From Shewanella kaireitica (GTDB lineage: Bacteria > Pseudomonadota > Gammaproteobacteria > Enterobacterales > Shewanellaceae): 64,000 nt of DNA. The position numbers and the translations under genes are program-made. The number at the start of each line of letters is the position of its first letter. The first letter of the stretch is position 1. Where the stretch lies: NCBI RefSeq assembly GCF_023284045.1, contig NZ_JAKIKQ010000012.1, positions 62,001-126,000 on the forward strand, written 5' to 3'. A model generated the notes under the pieces. It was given only the letters and a program-made list of their open reading frames with translations, did no database searches and was not told where the DNA came from. Below, in pieces: positions 27,747 to 36,044 of this stretch.

Positions 27747-27824
27747 TGAGCTTTCTCCTGTTGGTTTCGTCACCTTAAGCATACCGCTGATGCGGCTTGC
27801 TAGGGAGGAGGCTCAATGATTATC

Positions 27825-27914
27825 AAGTCATTAAAGCAGGACAAAAAACAGTTGGTTTTTGCTCCTTCGTCGCTTATTTTAACCAACTATTTTTAGCCTT
27901 TTAATGAGGCGTTA
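27825..27914 (+). other. attC-like recombination site (3' part, interrupted by the IS)
   Basis: Bases 27828-27835 (TCATTAAA) pair with 27900-27907 (TTTAATGA), and 27850-27857 (AGTTGGTT) pair with 27881-27888 (AACCAACT). The outer end is GGC-GTTA (27911-27914), the inverse core site. Joined to the TAAC at 26215-26218 on the far side of the IS, this gives TAAC-AAG-stem-loop-GGC-GTTA, the layout of integron attC sites (about 94 bases). The next cassette would begin at the TTAG after G27911. Confidence 0.65.
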
Positions 27915-27942
27915 GCTTTCCCTCAGACAAAGGAGTAAAAAT

Positions 27943-28620
27943 TTGAGTTATTTAATAAATGCCAACAAACCACTTTCCAGTGTCATTCAGTTACAAAATG
28001 AAAATGCTCAGTATACTGAAATATCTGAATCTGGTTATCTAATTCCAATTGTCTGGATGATGTTTTTTAATGCCGATGACTTTATTGAATCTAAAATTGA
28101 ATACACTGATGGCGAAGGAAATACACAGTTTGAAACAATGAACCTTCCTTGCACTACCGTAGATAAAGCTAAACAAAATATAGAAAATTCTCACCAGTTT
28201 ATAGAACTATTATTTCAAGACCCCCAAATAGCTTTGGGATATTTAAATAAAACAATCGAGCTATTTAAAGATCTTGATCATGAATACTTAATTCTAGATG
28301 CAAGTGAGTATTTCTTTATGAATGTTGAAGAATCTGAATGGTGTTTGTTTCAAAACGCTTTTTCACGAAATGAAAATGCTAAGAGTTATATTTTTGATTA
28401 TTCAGGTTATGTTGAAGACGATATACCTTATTCTGTCGAGGAGTTTTACACAGACCCATATCTAGATGATCGCGATAAGATCAATAATTCCACAGCTCTT
28501 AATCCTAATTTTTCGAATGTTTCTAGTCAAATTAAATATCCTTTTAAGCAAACTCAAAAAAAAGCAGTTAATACCACTCAAAAAAGAAACAAAAAATGGT
28601 GGGAGTTTTGGAAAAGCTAA
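27943..28620 (+). CDS. Hypothetical acidic protein, likely integron-cassette gene
   Basis: 225 residues, starting with TTG 6 bases after AAAGGAG (27930-27936). No membrane helix or signal peptide. The N-terminal 170 residues are mixed alpha/beta with many Asp/Glu and aromatic residues (WMMFFNADDFIESK, DASEYFFMNVEESEW). The C-terminus is basic and Trp-rich (KRNKKWWEFWKS), which could be a binding tail. I recognise no family. The gene begins about 30 bases after the attC GTTA and ends in TAAC, its own stop being TAA, the arrangement of a gene cassette. AT-rich and unlike the core genes. Confidence 0.7.
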   Translation: MSYLINANKPLSSVIQLQNENAQYTEISESGYLIPIVWMMFFNADDFIESKIEYTDGEGNTQFETMNLPCTTVDKAKQNIENSHQFIELLFQDPQIALGYLNKTIELFKDLDHEYLILDASEYFFMNVEESEWCLFQNAFSRNENAKSYIFDYSGYVEDDIPYSVEEFYTDPYLDDRDKINNSTALNPNFSNVSSQIKYPFKQTQKKAVNTTQKRNKKWWEFWKS

Positions 28621-28670
28621 CGTATTAGGATAGGCCGCGCGCAGCCGCGGCCTTCTTATCGCATACTCTG
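28618..28670 (+). other. Second attC-like palindrome after the cassette gene
   Basis: TAAC (28618-28621) overlaps the stop codon. The following bases nest as GTAT/ATAC (28622-28625 with 28663-28666), GATA/TATC (28629-28632 with 28657-28660) and AGGCCGCG/CGCGGCCT (28632-28639 with 28646-28653). No clean GTTA closes the site, so it may be a terminal or decayed attC. It could also act as a terminator for the gene. The rest of the gap to 28838 holds nothing I recognise. Confidence 0.45.
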
Positions 28671-28838
28671 TGGTGAAGGTTCACTTGTTCAGCACCTTTT
28701 AAATAAACGTGATTTGATCAAGCTTTGATTGAATTCGTCAACGGCGATGTTTATGATTCGATGCTCTCTACCCAGTATTAATACATTATCAAACCCCTAT
28801 AATAATTGTGTATTGCCTAGTTTAAAAAAGGAAAATCG

Positions 28839-29756
28839 ATGAACGCTGCTGAACACTACCCAATAGGTACACCAGGCCAGAAATGGAATGATGCAGATAA
28901 GTCTGCTTGGCTTGCTTTACAGTCCGTTAAACGCTCTTACAAGGAGCAAGTATTAACGAAAGTGTTGGCTTTGGGTGAAAAGTTCACGCTAGAGCAGTAT
29001 GGAGCTTTGTCTGTTGATGAGGCGAAGTACCCGTTGTACGCACTTAAGAGTAATCACTGGCAGGCTGACAAACCGATTATTTTGGTAACGGGTGGCGTTC
29101 ATGGTTACGAGACCAGCGGTGTGCAAGGTGCAATTCGCTTTATGGAAACTAAAGCGCAAGCTTATGCAGAGCATTTTAATATTGTGCTTATTCCCTGTGT
29201 AAGCCCTTGGGGTTATGAGACGATAAATCGCTGGAATCCCAGTGCTATTGACCCTAATCGTTCATTTTATGCTGATAGCCCGGCTGAAGAATCAGCGGCG
29301 TTATTAGCTTATCTTGCGCCCATTAATGAACAGATTTTTGCTCATATTGATCTGCACGAAACCACTGACACTGATAACAGTGAGTTTAGACCTGCATTAG
29401 CTGCTCGCGATGCAAGCGTGCATGATAATTGGAATATTCCAGACGGTTTTTATCTGGTGGGTGACACCATCAACCCACATGCTGATTTTCAAAAAGCCAT
29501 TATTGCTGCAGTTAAGCAAGTGACTCATATTGCGCCTGCTGATGAAAGCGGTAAGCTCATTGGAGTTGAGCTTGCTCAATTTGGGGTGATCAATTATGCC
29601 ACAAAGGCATTAGGCTTATGTGCTGGGCTGAGTGGTGCAAAATATGTGACCACAACAGAAGTCTACCCAGACAGCCCATTGGTGGACGATGAAAACTGTA
29701 TTATTGCCCAGGTAGCTGCGATAACGGGTGGTTTGGATTACCTACTGACCTTGTAA
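28839..29756 (+). CDS. M14-family metallocarboxypeptidase
   Basis: 305 residues. The zinc site is visible: GGVHGYETSG (His and Glu of HxxE, about residues 90-93) and a second histidine in HIDLHETTDTD (about 170-176). NRWNPSAIDPNRSFY contains the substrate-binding Asn-Arg typical of M14 enzymes, and the C-terminal TTTEVYPDSPL holds the likely catalytic glutamate. No signal peptide, so probably cytoplasmic. Related to the succinylglutamate desuccinylase/aspartoacylase branch, but the true substrate is unknown. It stands alone, first core-type gene after the accessory region. A weak hairpin (CGCCTCT/AGAGGCG, 29779-29802) follows. Confidence 0.85.
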   Translation: MNAAEHYPIGTPGQKWNDADKSAWLALQSVKRSYKEQVLTKVLALGEKFTLEQYGALSVDEAKYPLYALKSNHWQADKPIILVTGGVHGYETSGVQGAIRFMETKAQAYAEHFNIVLIPCVSPWGYETINRWNPSAIDPNRSFYADSPAEESAALLAYLAPINEQIFAHIDLHETTDTDNSEFRPALAARDASVHDNWNIPDGFYLVGDTINPHADFQKAIIAAVKQVTHIAPADESGKLIGVELAQFGVINYATKALGLCAGLSGAKYVTTTEVYPDSPLVDDENCIIAQVAAITGGLDYLLTL

Positions 29757-30151
29757 TTTATCCCATTTAGCTGAACGTCGCCTCTAGTGTTAATGAGAGG
29801 CGATAGCAGTATTATTTTATACTGTTACTTAAGCTTTCATGATTTAATTCTTGTGCTCTAGGTCGGTTTTTCAACAGAAACCACTGGTAATTCTATCCCC
29901 GCTCAAAATAATTTGTAAAAAATTCCAACTCAAATTCAAACAATGAACTCATTAATTAAGCGCTTACTAAAGCATGGGGTGTATTGTGCTGATTTTGTTT
30001 TAAACAATCATCATTAAATCATTCATTTATCTGGTACTTCAGTACCTAAAATTTGTCTTGATCGCTTATTTTCTAATCGTTAGGTTGGCGAAAGAGCTCA
30101 GTTCTCTGGCCTCATAAAGAACATTCAGACAATAACAATAGAGATAAAGAA
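29757..30151. other. Intergenic region before the hydrolase operon
   Basis: About 395 AT-rich bases. Apart from the hairpin at 29779-29802, which lacks a U-tract, I see no gene or repeat. It presumably holds the promoter of the following two-gene operon. Confidence 0.4.
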
Positions 30152-31009
30152 ATGAAGATCTTAAAACAATTCACCTTACTGGTGTTGGTCGCAATAAGCC
30201 CCTTTGTACACAGTGCAACAGGGGTCGCTTTTATACATGGAACAGGCCATCAGACTGATGCGCTTAACGACTATTGGAGTTCAGAGTTTGTTGATACCGT
30301 TAGGCAAGGAATAACTGAGCCTGATAATTACGTCGTGATCAATTGTGACTTCGACCAATACATGTGGGAGCAAGCTGCCGCTGGCTGCTTAGCCCAGCAG
30401 TTATCGAGTTTCATCAGTGACAAGCAGATAGACTCATTGACAATGATCACTCATTCAAATGGTGGCAATGTGGTGCGTTGGCTTCTATCTAATCCAACTT
30501 GGGATAGCCGCTATCCAAATATTATTAATGTTACTAATCGAGTTGTTGCCTTAGCTCCCTCTAGTGGCGGCACGCCTTTGGCTGACGCGGTTAATCAGGG
30601 TAATGTTTTTGAAACTTCGCTGGGTTGGTTACTTGGCTATGTTAGTAATGCAGTTAAGCAGCAGCAAGTGAGCTGGATGGAGCATTACAACAATACTTGG
30701 CTACACGGTACAGCAGGTCGACCAGCGCTAAGTAGTCCTTTTGAAGTGGTTGTTGGCTCTGATGTCGATTCGGCAATTTGGGACGGCGACAGCTACTGCG
30801 CCGGCTATCAGTATCAAGTTGCTTTAGAAACCACACAAAACTGGCTAGATGATTGCTCTGATGGCTTCTTAGAGTGCAGCTCGCAAAGCGCAGCGGGAAC
30901 GGTTTGGTTTACTGATAAACAGCGTACTGCTGGGCGAGAGCCACTCAGTCATCAGCAAAGCCGACGCGCTTGCTTTAACCTTCACCGTCTCATTCGCGAT
31001 CATATCTAG
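30152..31009 (+). CDS. Secreted alpha/beta hydrolase (lipase-like)
   Basis: 285 residues with a Sec signal peptide (LLVLVAISPFVHSA) and a mature start near TGVAFIHGTGHQTD, the oxyanion-hole strand of alpha/beta hydrolases. The nucleophile elbow reads MITHSNGGNVVRWLL, a serine in H-S-N-G-G as in triacylglycerol lipases. Acidic and histidine partners are not certain; candidates are DVDSAIWDGD and the C-terminal LSHQQSRR. Cysteine pairs near the C-terminus suggest disulfides. Only 9 bases separate it from the following lipoprotein gene, so the two are co-transcribed and may act together at the cell surface. Confidence 0.8.
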   Translation: MKILKQFTLLVLVAISPFVHSATGVAFIHGTGHQTDALNDYWSSEFVDTVRQGITEPDNYVVINCDFDQYMWEQAAAGCLAQQLSSFISDKQIDSLTMITHSNGGNVVRWLLSNPTWDSRYPNIINVTNRVVALAPSSGGTPLADAVNQGNVFETSLGWLLGYVSNAVKQQQVSWMEHYNNTWLHGTAGRPALSSPFEVVVGSDVDSAIWDGDSYCAGYQYQVALETTQNWLDDCSDGFLECSSQSAAGTVWFTDKQRTAGREPLSHQQSRRACFNLHRLIRDHI

Positions 31010-31018
31010 GAGCCACCA

Positions 31019-32311
31019 ATGAACAGATTTACAACCGCCATGGTGTCTATCACCGCTGGATTTATCCTTGCTGGCTGTCAAAGTGAAGAGCAACAAGACC
31101 CGCAGCCAGAGCAGAGTATACTAATCGTGAGTAAACAGTTTTCGTTGGCAGCAGTTCAAGCTGGCGATATAACCGTTGGCAATATTCAGGCGCCTTCTTT
31201 GGATGCGATTAACAACAGTAAAGATCCGATTAGTTTTGTTAATTCAACACCCAGCCAACAAGTCTTAGTGTTACCACTATCAAATACTAGCAACGAAAGT
31301 GATGAGTTTTGGATGACAGTCTCAGGTGCAGAACTTAACAAAGGCGTTAAGTTTGCGATAAGCCAACCTGCTAGCATTATCCGAGTTGCACCAAGAGCCA
31401 ATAATCATTCTGGCGCCTTGATTCAAAGTAAATCGATACAACCTCAGCAACTTCGATTGCAAAAGGTGGGTGATAAAACAGATAGCAAAGTGTCTTATAT
31501 ACAATCGTTAACGGATGCTGATGCGCTTGCAACGGCAGGGCTTGATGACAACTCAAGTGCGTTGACATTATCGAGTAGTGCAACTGCCGGAACCTATAAG
31601 CTAACGGTGGCGCAACCTCTGCCTAAAAATGGCCAATACCTGCTGAACGTTAAAGAGAAGGGCTCACCCTATAAGCTAAAGCTGTCAGCTAACAATCGTA
31701 TCTCTAGTGATAAGCTAAACGTGCCATTTACTTTGCAGTTAACTAATAGCCAAACAACGTTGCAGCCACAAGCCAGTTTAAAGCATGCTGATGGCAATAT
31801 TCAGACTTTGGCGGTAGAGCAGATAAATGGTCAGTGGCAGGCTAAGCTGCCGACTGTATCGAATATGCCTTCGAGCAATGCTGGTTTGAGTGAGATCCAA
31901 GTAAATGTGCAAACTCAAGTGAATGGCCAAGCGGTCTATAGAACGGTCAAAACGGCTTTTAAGCAGTACGTTGCCAGCGCGAAACTAAGCAGTAACGTTG
32001 CGAGTCAGTGGCAAGCAGGGTTGCCGTCGCAGCTCACTTTTGCTGTTGAGCTACAACAGGAGGGGCGTTTTGGCGTCAATGCAGCATTAACGGGCACAGA
32101 CTCTGTGGGCAATGACGTACTCATCTTGACCAGCCAATCAGCAGCTTGGTTAACGACAGAATCATCGACAATATCACTTGATTTAAATACTGATGCTATT
32201 AAAAACTCAGGGCTTAAAGCACCCTTTAAACTCAAAGCGTTGGAGTTTGTAGATCAAGGACAGATGGTAAGGCTAAGTTATCAGCAACAAGCATTAACCA
32301 TGAGTCTGTAG
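31019..32311 (+). CDS. Lipoprotein with Ig-like domains (DUF4785-like)
   Basis: 430 residues. The N-terminus MNRFTTAMVSITAGFILAGC is a lipoprotein signal with lipobox LAGC (Cys20); Gln after the Cys favours the outer membrane. The mature part is all-beta in appearance: a first domain with VLPLSNTSNESDEFWMTVSG, then repeats around TAGTYKLTVAQPLPKNGQYL and a C-terminal sandwich domain. The pattern recalls DUF4785 proteins; function is unknown. Ribosome site AGGAG lies 9 bases before the ATG, in the gap after the hydrolase gene. A terminator follows. Confidence 0.75.
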   Translation: MNRFTTAMVSITAGFILAGCQSEEQQDPQPEQSILIVSKQFSLAAVQAGDITVGNIQAPSLDAINNSKDPISFVNSTPSQQVLVLPLSNTSNESDEFWMTVSGAELNKGVKFAISQPASIIRVAPRANNHSGALIQSKSIQPQQLRLQKVGDKTDSKVSYIQSLTDADALATAGLDDNSSALTLSSSATAGTYKLTVAQPLPKNGQYLLNVKEKGSPYKLKLSANNRISSDKLNVPFTLQLTNSQTTLQPQASLKHADGNIQTLAVEQINGQWQAKLPTVSNMPSSNAGLSEIQVNVQTQVNGQAVYRTVKTAFKQYVASAKLSSNVASQWQAGLPSQLTFAVELQQEGRFGVNAALTGTDSVGNDVLILTSQSAAWLTTESSTISLDLNTDAIKNSGLKAPFKLKALEFVDQGQMVRLSYQQQALTMSL

Positions 32312-32331
32312 TCAATTGAACATTAAAAATA

Positions 32332-32357
32332 AGCGCGCCTAATAGGCGCGCTTTTTC
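32332..32357 (+). terminator. Terminator of the hydrolase-lipoprotein operon
   Basis: AGCGCGCCT (32332-32340) pairs with AGGCGCGCT (32344-32352) and is followed by TTTTTC. Confidence 0.85.
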
Positions 32358-32460
32358 TTTGCAGTTGACAGCCATATTCTTATGATAATCTAGGCAGGCA
32401 ATTACTATTTTTATCGCTTAGTTTGTAGAGCTACATGTTTAAAAATACATTCATACAAAT

Positions 32461-32880
32461 ATGAGTACTTCAATGACCGATCACAGATATACCCTTATCG
32501 AGCAGGTAGCTACTGCCGAAGATTTCGTTCGCCTTCGCATCATTACAGGCTTAACGCCTAGGCCATTAGAGGCTGCAAAAAAGGCGTTGCCCAACAGCGT
32601 TTATGGCGTGCATATCTGTGTTGCTGAGCAAACCATTGCCATGGGCCGTGTTGTGGGTGATGGAGCGTTAAATTTTGATATTGTTGATGTTGCTGTCGAT
32701 CCTCACTACCAGGGGCAGGGCTTTGGTCGACTTATCATGCAAAGTATTATGGATTACCTCGAAAATACAGCCTTTAAAGGTGCTTACATTACCTTAATGG
32801 CGGATGTACCTGAGCTATACACAAAGTTTGGATTTAAGTTAAGCCGGCCAGCAAGCGAAGGTATGTATATTATTAAGTAA
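32461..32880 (+). CDS. GNAT-family N-acetyltransferase
   Basis: 139 residues. The acetyl-CoA pyrophosphate loop is clear: VAVDPHYQGQGFGRLIMQSI (Q/RxxGxG/A, about residues 77-96). The C-terminal LYTKFGFKLS is the usual GNAT strand-loop. Substrate unknown. A second ATG at 32473 is possible; neither start has a strong ribosome site. It is convergent with the following LysR gene, only 10 bases apart. Confidence 0.88.
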   Translation: MSTSMTDHRYTLIEQVATAEDFVRLRIITGLTPRPLEAAKKALPNSVYGVHICVAEQTIAMGRVVGDGALNFDIVDVAVDPHYQGQGFGRLIMQSIMDYLENTAFKGAYITLMADVPELYTKFGFKLSRPASEGMYIIK

Positions 32881-32890
32881 TCTCAGCCCG

Positions 32891-33775
32891 CTAATCTCGA
32901 ACACTTACTGACTCTTGTAATAATTGGTACAAATATTTAGCTGCAGCCCCAGATTTTGCGCCTTTCGGCAGCGTAATATGCAGCGGAACTTGATACTGCT
33001 GCGCATGTTCAACTTGTAACACGACAACATTGTTGTCAGTAAATTTTTCGATAATGTGCATTGGTAAACGGCAATAACCCAGTCCTTGTTGCATTGCATG
33101 CACTGCATGGTCGAAATTATCAACCGTGATCCGTTGATTTGATTTTAACCAACCTACATCTTGTTTGCTGTTATTACCTAGATCTCGCACCACTATCTGC
33201 CTATTGCTACTTAGATCTGCCAAACAAGGCTTAGGCTTTGATGCTAAAGGATGGCATGTTGCCACGACCGGCAACATGCTGACGACCCCAAAAGCTTCAG
33301 ATGGATGATTGGTGATAGGCAGAGTAATAATTGAAATATCAGCAGTTTCACGATTGACCATCTCTTGGGTTTTTGACAATGAGGTTTCTACAACTTGTAC
33401 TGAAGTTGTGTGGTTTTGCTTAAAAAATAAAGCCATCGGTTCATATAGCCACTGGCGGTCGCAAAGGTGATCGATTGCAATCGTTAATTCAGACTCAACC
33501 CCTTGAACCAATTGATTACTAATCTCTTCCAGCGCTTTAGCTTGTTCTAACATTGTCTGGGCGCGGCGCAACAGTGACTTTCCATCGTCGGTGAGTATTG
33601 CACGGCGCTTTTCAACCTTTAGCAATGGCACGCCAAGTTGTTCTTCTAACTTTCTGACAGCATAAATCAGCGTAGTGTGGCTTTTGTTTAAAGCTACTGC
33701 TGCAGCTTGAATGCTGCCAGCTCTATCTATTTCAAATAATGTGAGCCATTGCTCTAAGGTTGTTTTTAATCTCAC
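32891..33775 (-). CDS. LysR-family transcriptional regulator
   Basis: 294 residues, GTG start. N-terminal helix-turn-helix (FEIDRAGSIQAAAVALNKSH, then LIYAVRKLEEQLGVPLLKV) and a C-terminal effector domain. It is divergent from ydhR across 155 bases, the standard arrangement for a LysR regulator and its target, so it may control ydhR and the membrane protein after it. No LysR T-N11-A box was identified with confidence. Confidence 0.9.
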   Translation of the reverse strand: MRLKTTLEQWLTLFEIDRAGSIQAAAVALNKSHTTLIYAVRKLEEQLGVPLLKVEKRRAILTDDGKSLLRRAQTMLEQAKALEEISNQLVQGVESELTIAIDHLCDRQWLYEPMALFFKQNHTTSVQVVETSLSKTQEMVNRETADISIITLPITNHPSEAFGVVSMLPVVATCHPLASKPKPCLADLSSNRQIVVRDLGNNSKQDVGWLKSNQRITVDNFDHAVHAMQQGLGYCRLPMHIIEKFTDNNVVVLQVEHAQQYQVPLHITLPKGAKSGAAAKYLYQLLQESVSVRD

Positions 33776-33930
33776 GGTCTAATTTACCTACATTAAATGG
33801 CAGTATTATGAACTTTTATGTCTAGATTTTATAAGTAATATGGTTGGTATCGCAAGTATTGCTGAGCAGATAGTGACTTATCAGCTTAGCCAACTTGTTT
33901 TTATTACTCTTTTTGGAATGGAGACAAATT

Positions 33931-34236
33931 ATGAATACATTACTACAAGTCGATTTCGATTATAGCGGCCCATTCGGTGATGAGATGGCTAAAATGCTTA
34001 AAGACTTAGCTGAATCAATTAACCATGAGCCAGGAATGATTTGGAAGATATGGACTGAAAGTGAATTTGAAAAGCTGGGAGGTGGGATCTATTTATTTGA
34101 AGATCCAAAGTCAGCCAGTGCATATCTAGCAATGCATTCAGCACGGTTAACTAAGATGGGCATTGAAAATATTAGAGGTCGGATCTTCGCTGTAAACTCT
34201 GCGCTTTCAACGATTAATAAAGGTCCAATCGGATAA
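33931..34236 (+). CDS. ydhR: YdhR-like monooxygenase-fold protein
   Basis: 101 residues, the length of E. coli YdhR, a small dimeric ferredoxin-like protein of the antibiotic-biosynthesis-monooxygenase type. NHEPGMIWKIWTES and GGGIYLFEDPKSASAYL match the family pattern. The ATG at 33931 follows GGAGACA; an upstream ATG at 33895 gives an unconserved extension. Its substrate is unknown. Followed at 21 bases by a small membrane protein, and divergent from a LysR regulator. Confidence 0.85.
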   Translation: MNTLLQVDFDYSGPFGDEMAKMLKDLAESINHEPGMIWKIWTESEFEKLGGGIYLFEDPKSASAYLAMHSARLTKMGIENIRGRIFAVNSALSTINKGPIG

Positions 34237-34257
34237 AATAGCTGAGGAAGAAAGGTT

Positions 34258-34629
34258 ATGAATAATACCCAAATTTTAACTTTACATGCTGTGATTTACG
34301 CGCTGTTTGCCTCGGCATTGTTTTTTATTCCAACACAGATTTGGCCAATTTATGGCGTAGAGATAAATGATCAGTACGCACTGTTTTTGTCACAGCATAC
34401 GAGTATATTTTTAGCTGGTATTGCCGCTATCTGTTTTTTGCTTAAAGACATCGACAAGGGAACCTTGGCTAAAAAGCTATTTATCGCTTTATTCATTACT
34501 AATCTTATCGGCGTTGTTATCACCCTGAAGGCTGCGTTCACAGGCATTCTTGTTGGATTAGGTTGGAGTGATCCGGTGTTTTTCATGTTTATGGCAGTGT
34601 TAAGCGTCAGACAGATGATGAAGCAGTAA
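34258..34629 (+). CDS. Small four-helix inner-membrane protein
   Basis: 123 residues with four predicted membrane helices (about 7-27, 46-62, 71-92, 97-117). I know the general pattern from small uncharacterised membrane proteins but no function. It probably shares an operon with ydhR. Ribosome site GAGGAAG precedes the ATG. Confidence 0.75.
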   Translation: MNNTQILTLHAVIYALFASALFFIPTQIWPIYGVEINDQYALFLSQHTSIFLAGIAAICFLLKDIDKGTLAKKLFIALFITNLIGVVITLKAAFTGILVGLGWSDPVFFMFMAVLSVRQMMKQ

Positions 34630-34639
34630 TCTTAGCAAT

Positions 34640-34668
34640 AAAAAAGCAGCAACGTCTTGGTTGCTGCT
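34640..34668 (-). terminator. Terminator after yecM
   Basis: AGCAGCAAC (34645-34653) pairs with GTTGCTGCT (34660-34668). The T-run is on the minus strand, so it mainly ends the yecM transcript, though the hairpin also separates the convergent plus-strand gene. Confidence 0.8.
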
Positions 34669-34688
34669 CTGAGTTATTAGCGCTATTT

Positions 34689-35249
34689 CTATTCACATTC
34701 TGAAGCGATTACCGCTTTTATGCCGTGCGGGTGAACCTTGATACATAAACCGTCTTTTTTAAAGGCAATGGTTGGATTAGCTAAGCGCTCTCTATCACCT
34801 TTTGGTGAACTCATTTTCACCTTTACTTCGGTCTCACCTGCCAGTACCGGTTTGAGACTTGGTAGTGCTGCTAACAGATCTTGGCTGAGAGTTTCACACT
34901 CTTGAGCATCTGATTTTAAAACTAACTCAATATGTTCCCAACCTTCTGCCGGATATGACTTTTCTCCAGGGAAGGGCAGTTCGACACAATCGATAGTCAT
35001 ATCACCAAGCTGCAAAGGCTGGTTTAGCTCAATAATTAAAATAGGACGGCCGTTGATCATGTTGTTCGAGATGATTGTGCCATGTTCTGTAAACTCATTT
35101 TGTAACTGTTGCGCAGCATGGGGGCTATTGACTCGCAGCGCAGTATGATCGCATTCAAGTGCCAGTTTATCCAAGCCAAGCTCGCTCATAAACTGAATTA
35201 TAGATTGGCTAAAGGCAGGCCAATTGCTGGCTAGTTGCTCATAGGTCAT
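34689..35249 (-). CDS. yecM: YecM-family VOC-fold protein
   Basis: 186 residues, close in length and sequence to E. coli YecM, a vicinal-oxygen-chelate fold protein with an apparent metal site: DHTALRVNS, NMINGRPILIIEL, ELPFPGEKSYPAEGWEHIEL and SSPKGDRERLANPTIAF are all recognisable. The histidines and glutamates of DHTALR and GWEHIEL are likely metal ligands. Biological role unknown. Monocistronic or ahead of nothing on this strand; the terminator is at 34640-34668. Confidence 0.88.
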   Translation of the reverse strand: MTYEQLASNWPAFSQSIIQFMSELGLDKLALECDHTALRVNSPHAAQQLQNEFTEHGTIISNNMINGRPILIIELNQPLQLGDMTIDCVELPFPGEKSYPAEGWEHIELVLKSDAQECETLSQDLLAALPSLKPVLAGETEVKVKMSSPKGDRERLANPTIAFKKDGLCIKVHPHGIKAVIASECE

Positions 35250-35329
35250 TAATCTTTCTCTGCTGGGGCCCGCTTTTTAAACGAGCCTACTGTTTTGATT
35301 TAAAGTTTTGATTTAAGAGGTGTGGAGCG

Positions 35330-35833
35330 TTATGGCCAGATCTCGATTGGGGTGCCTTCATCTATCGCGCGCCAAAGCTCATCCATCTCAGCATTGGTCA
35401 CGGCAATACAGCCGTCAGTCCAATTGTACTGCTGAGCTTCTATTGGGCTTAGACTAGAGTTTGGGTTTTCACCATGGATCATGATTTGACCACCTGGCTC
35501 TATACCGAGTGCATTGGCGCGTAAGCGATCTTCATCATTAGGGTAGGAGATGTGAATAGAACGGTAATAAGCACTGTCTGACTTTTTATAGTCCAGTAAG
35601 TAACGTCCTTCTGGGGTGCGTTGATCGCCTTCTGTGAGTTTATGGCCAACCGGGTTATCACCCATGGCAATGCGGTAAGACTTTAACACTTTGCCTTCGC
35701 GTAGCAGCGATAAGCTTGATTCTGATTTGGTGACGACGACCAAATCAGCTTTGCCACTGGCATGGGCTAAGTTCGTTTGAAAAACGCTTAATACCAGTAG
35801 TAATGAAATAATTGTCGATAAGAAAACCCGCAT
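35330..35833 (-). CDS. L,D-transpeptidase (YkuD domain, YafK-like), periplasmic
   Basis: 167 residues. A signal peptide (LSTIISLLLVLSVFQTNLAHA) precedes a YkuD domain with MIHGENPN and the catalytic NWTDGCIAVTN cysteine near residue 144. Members link or cleave peptidoglycan; E. coli YafK/DpaA releases Braun lipoprotein from murein. Single-domain and short, without a LysM. Upstream of yecM on the same strand at 80 bases. Confidence 0.88.
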   Translation of the reverse strand: MRVFLSTIISLLLVLSVFQTNLAHASGKADLVVVTKSESSLSLLREGKVLKSYRIAMGDNPVGHKLTEGDQRTPEGRYLLDYKKSDSAYYRSIHISYPNDEDRLRANALGIEPGGQIMIHGENPNSSLSPIEAQQYNWTDGCIAVTNAEMDELWRAIDEGTPIEIWP

Positions 35834-36044
35834 TTACAACCCTGAGCCTAATGCCCTTAGCATGTAGAAATTAGGCCTATGTTACCTCAAAATCTGGTGA
35901 TTGTTGACGTACAAGCTTAAGATTATTTTTGAGCTCTGCTTGTTTGCGTGTCACACTATTCATATCACCTAATTTAATACCTTGATAATTCAGCGTATGT
36001 CAGTTGAATTTTAAGCGGCTTCACAGCAAGGAACGGCGCTATAG

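Larger units (their letters stand above)
26219..27824 (-). mobile_element. IS1111-type (IS110 family) insertion sequence inside an attC site
   Basis: About 1.6 kb carrying one transposase gene. Subterminal inverted repeats TGAGCCTCCT (26224-26233) and AGGAGGCTCA (27806-27815) match perfectly over 10 bases and lie 5-9 bases inside the proposed ends, the hallmark of the IS1111 subgroup. Beyond the transposase stop is a non-coding end of about 480 bases; the other end is short. The ends are set by the target: TAAC at 26215-26218 on one side and AAGTCATTAAAG from 27825 on the other rejoin into a good attC. No target duplication is seen, as usual for IS110. End positions are uncertain by a few bases. 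Confidence 0.75.
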
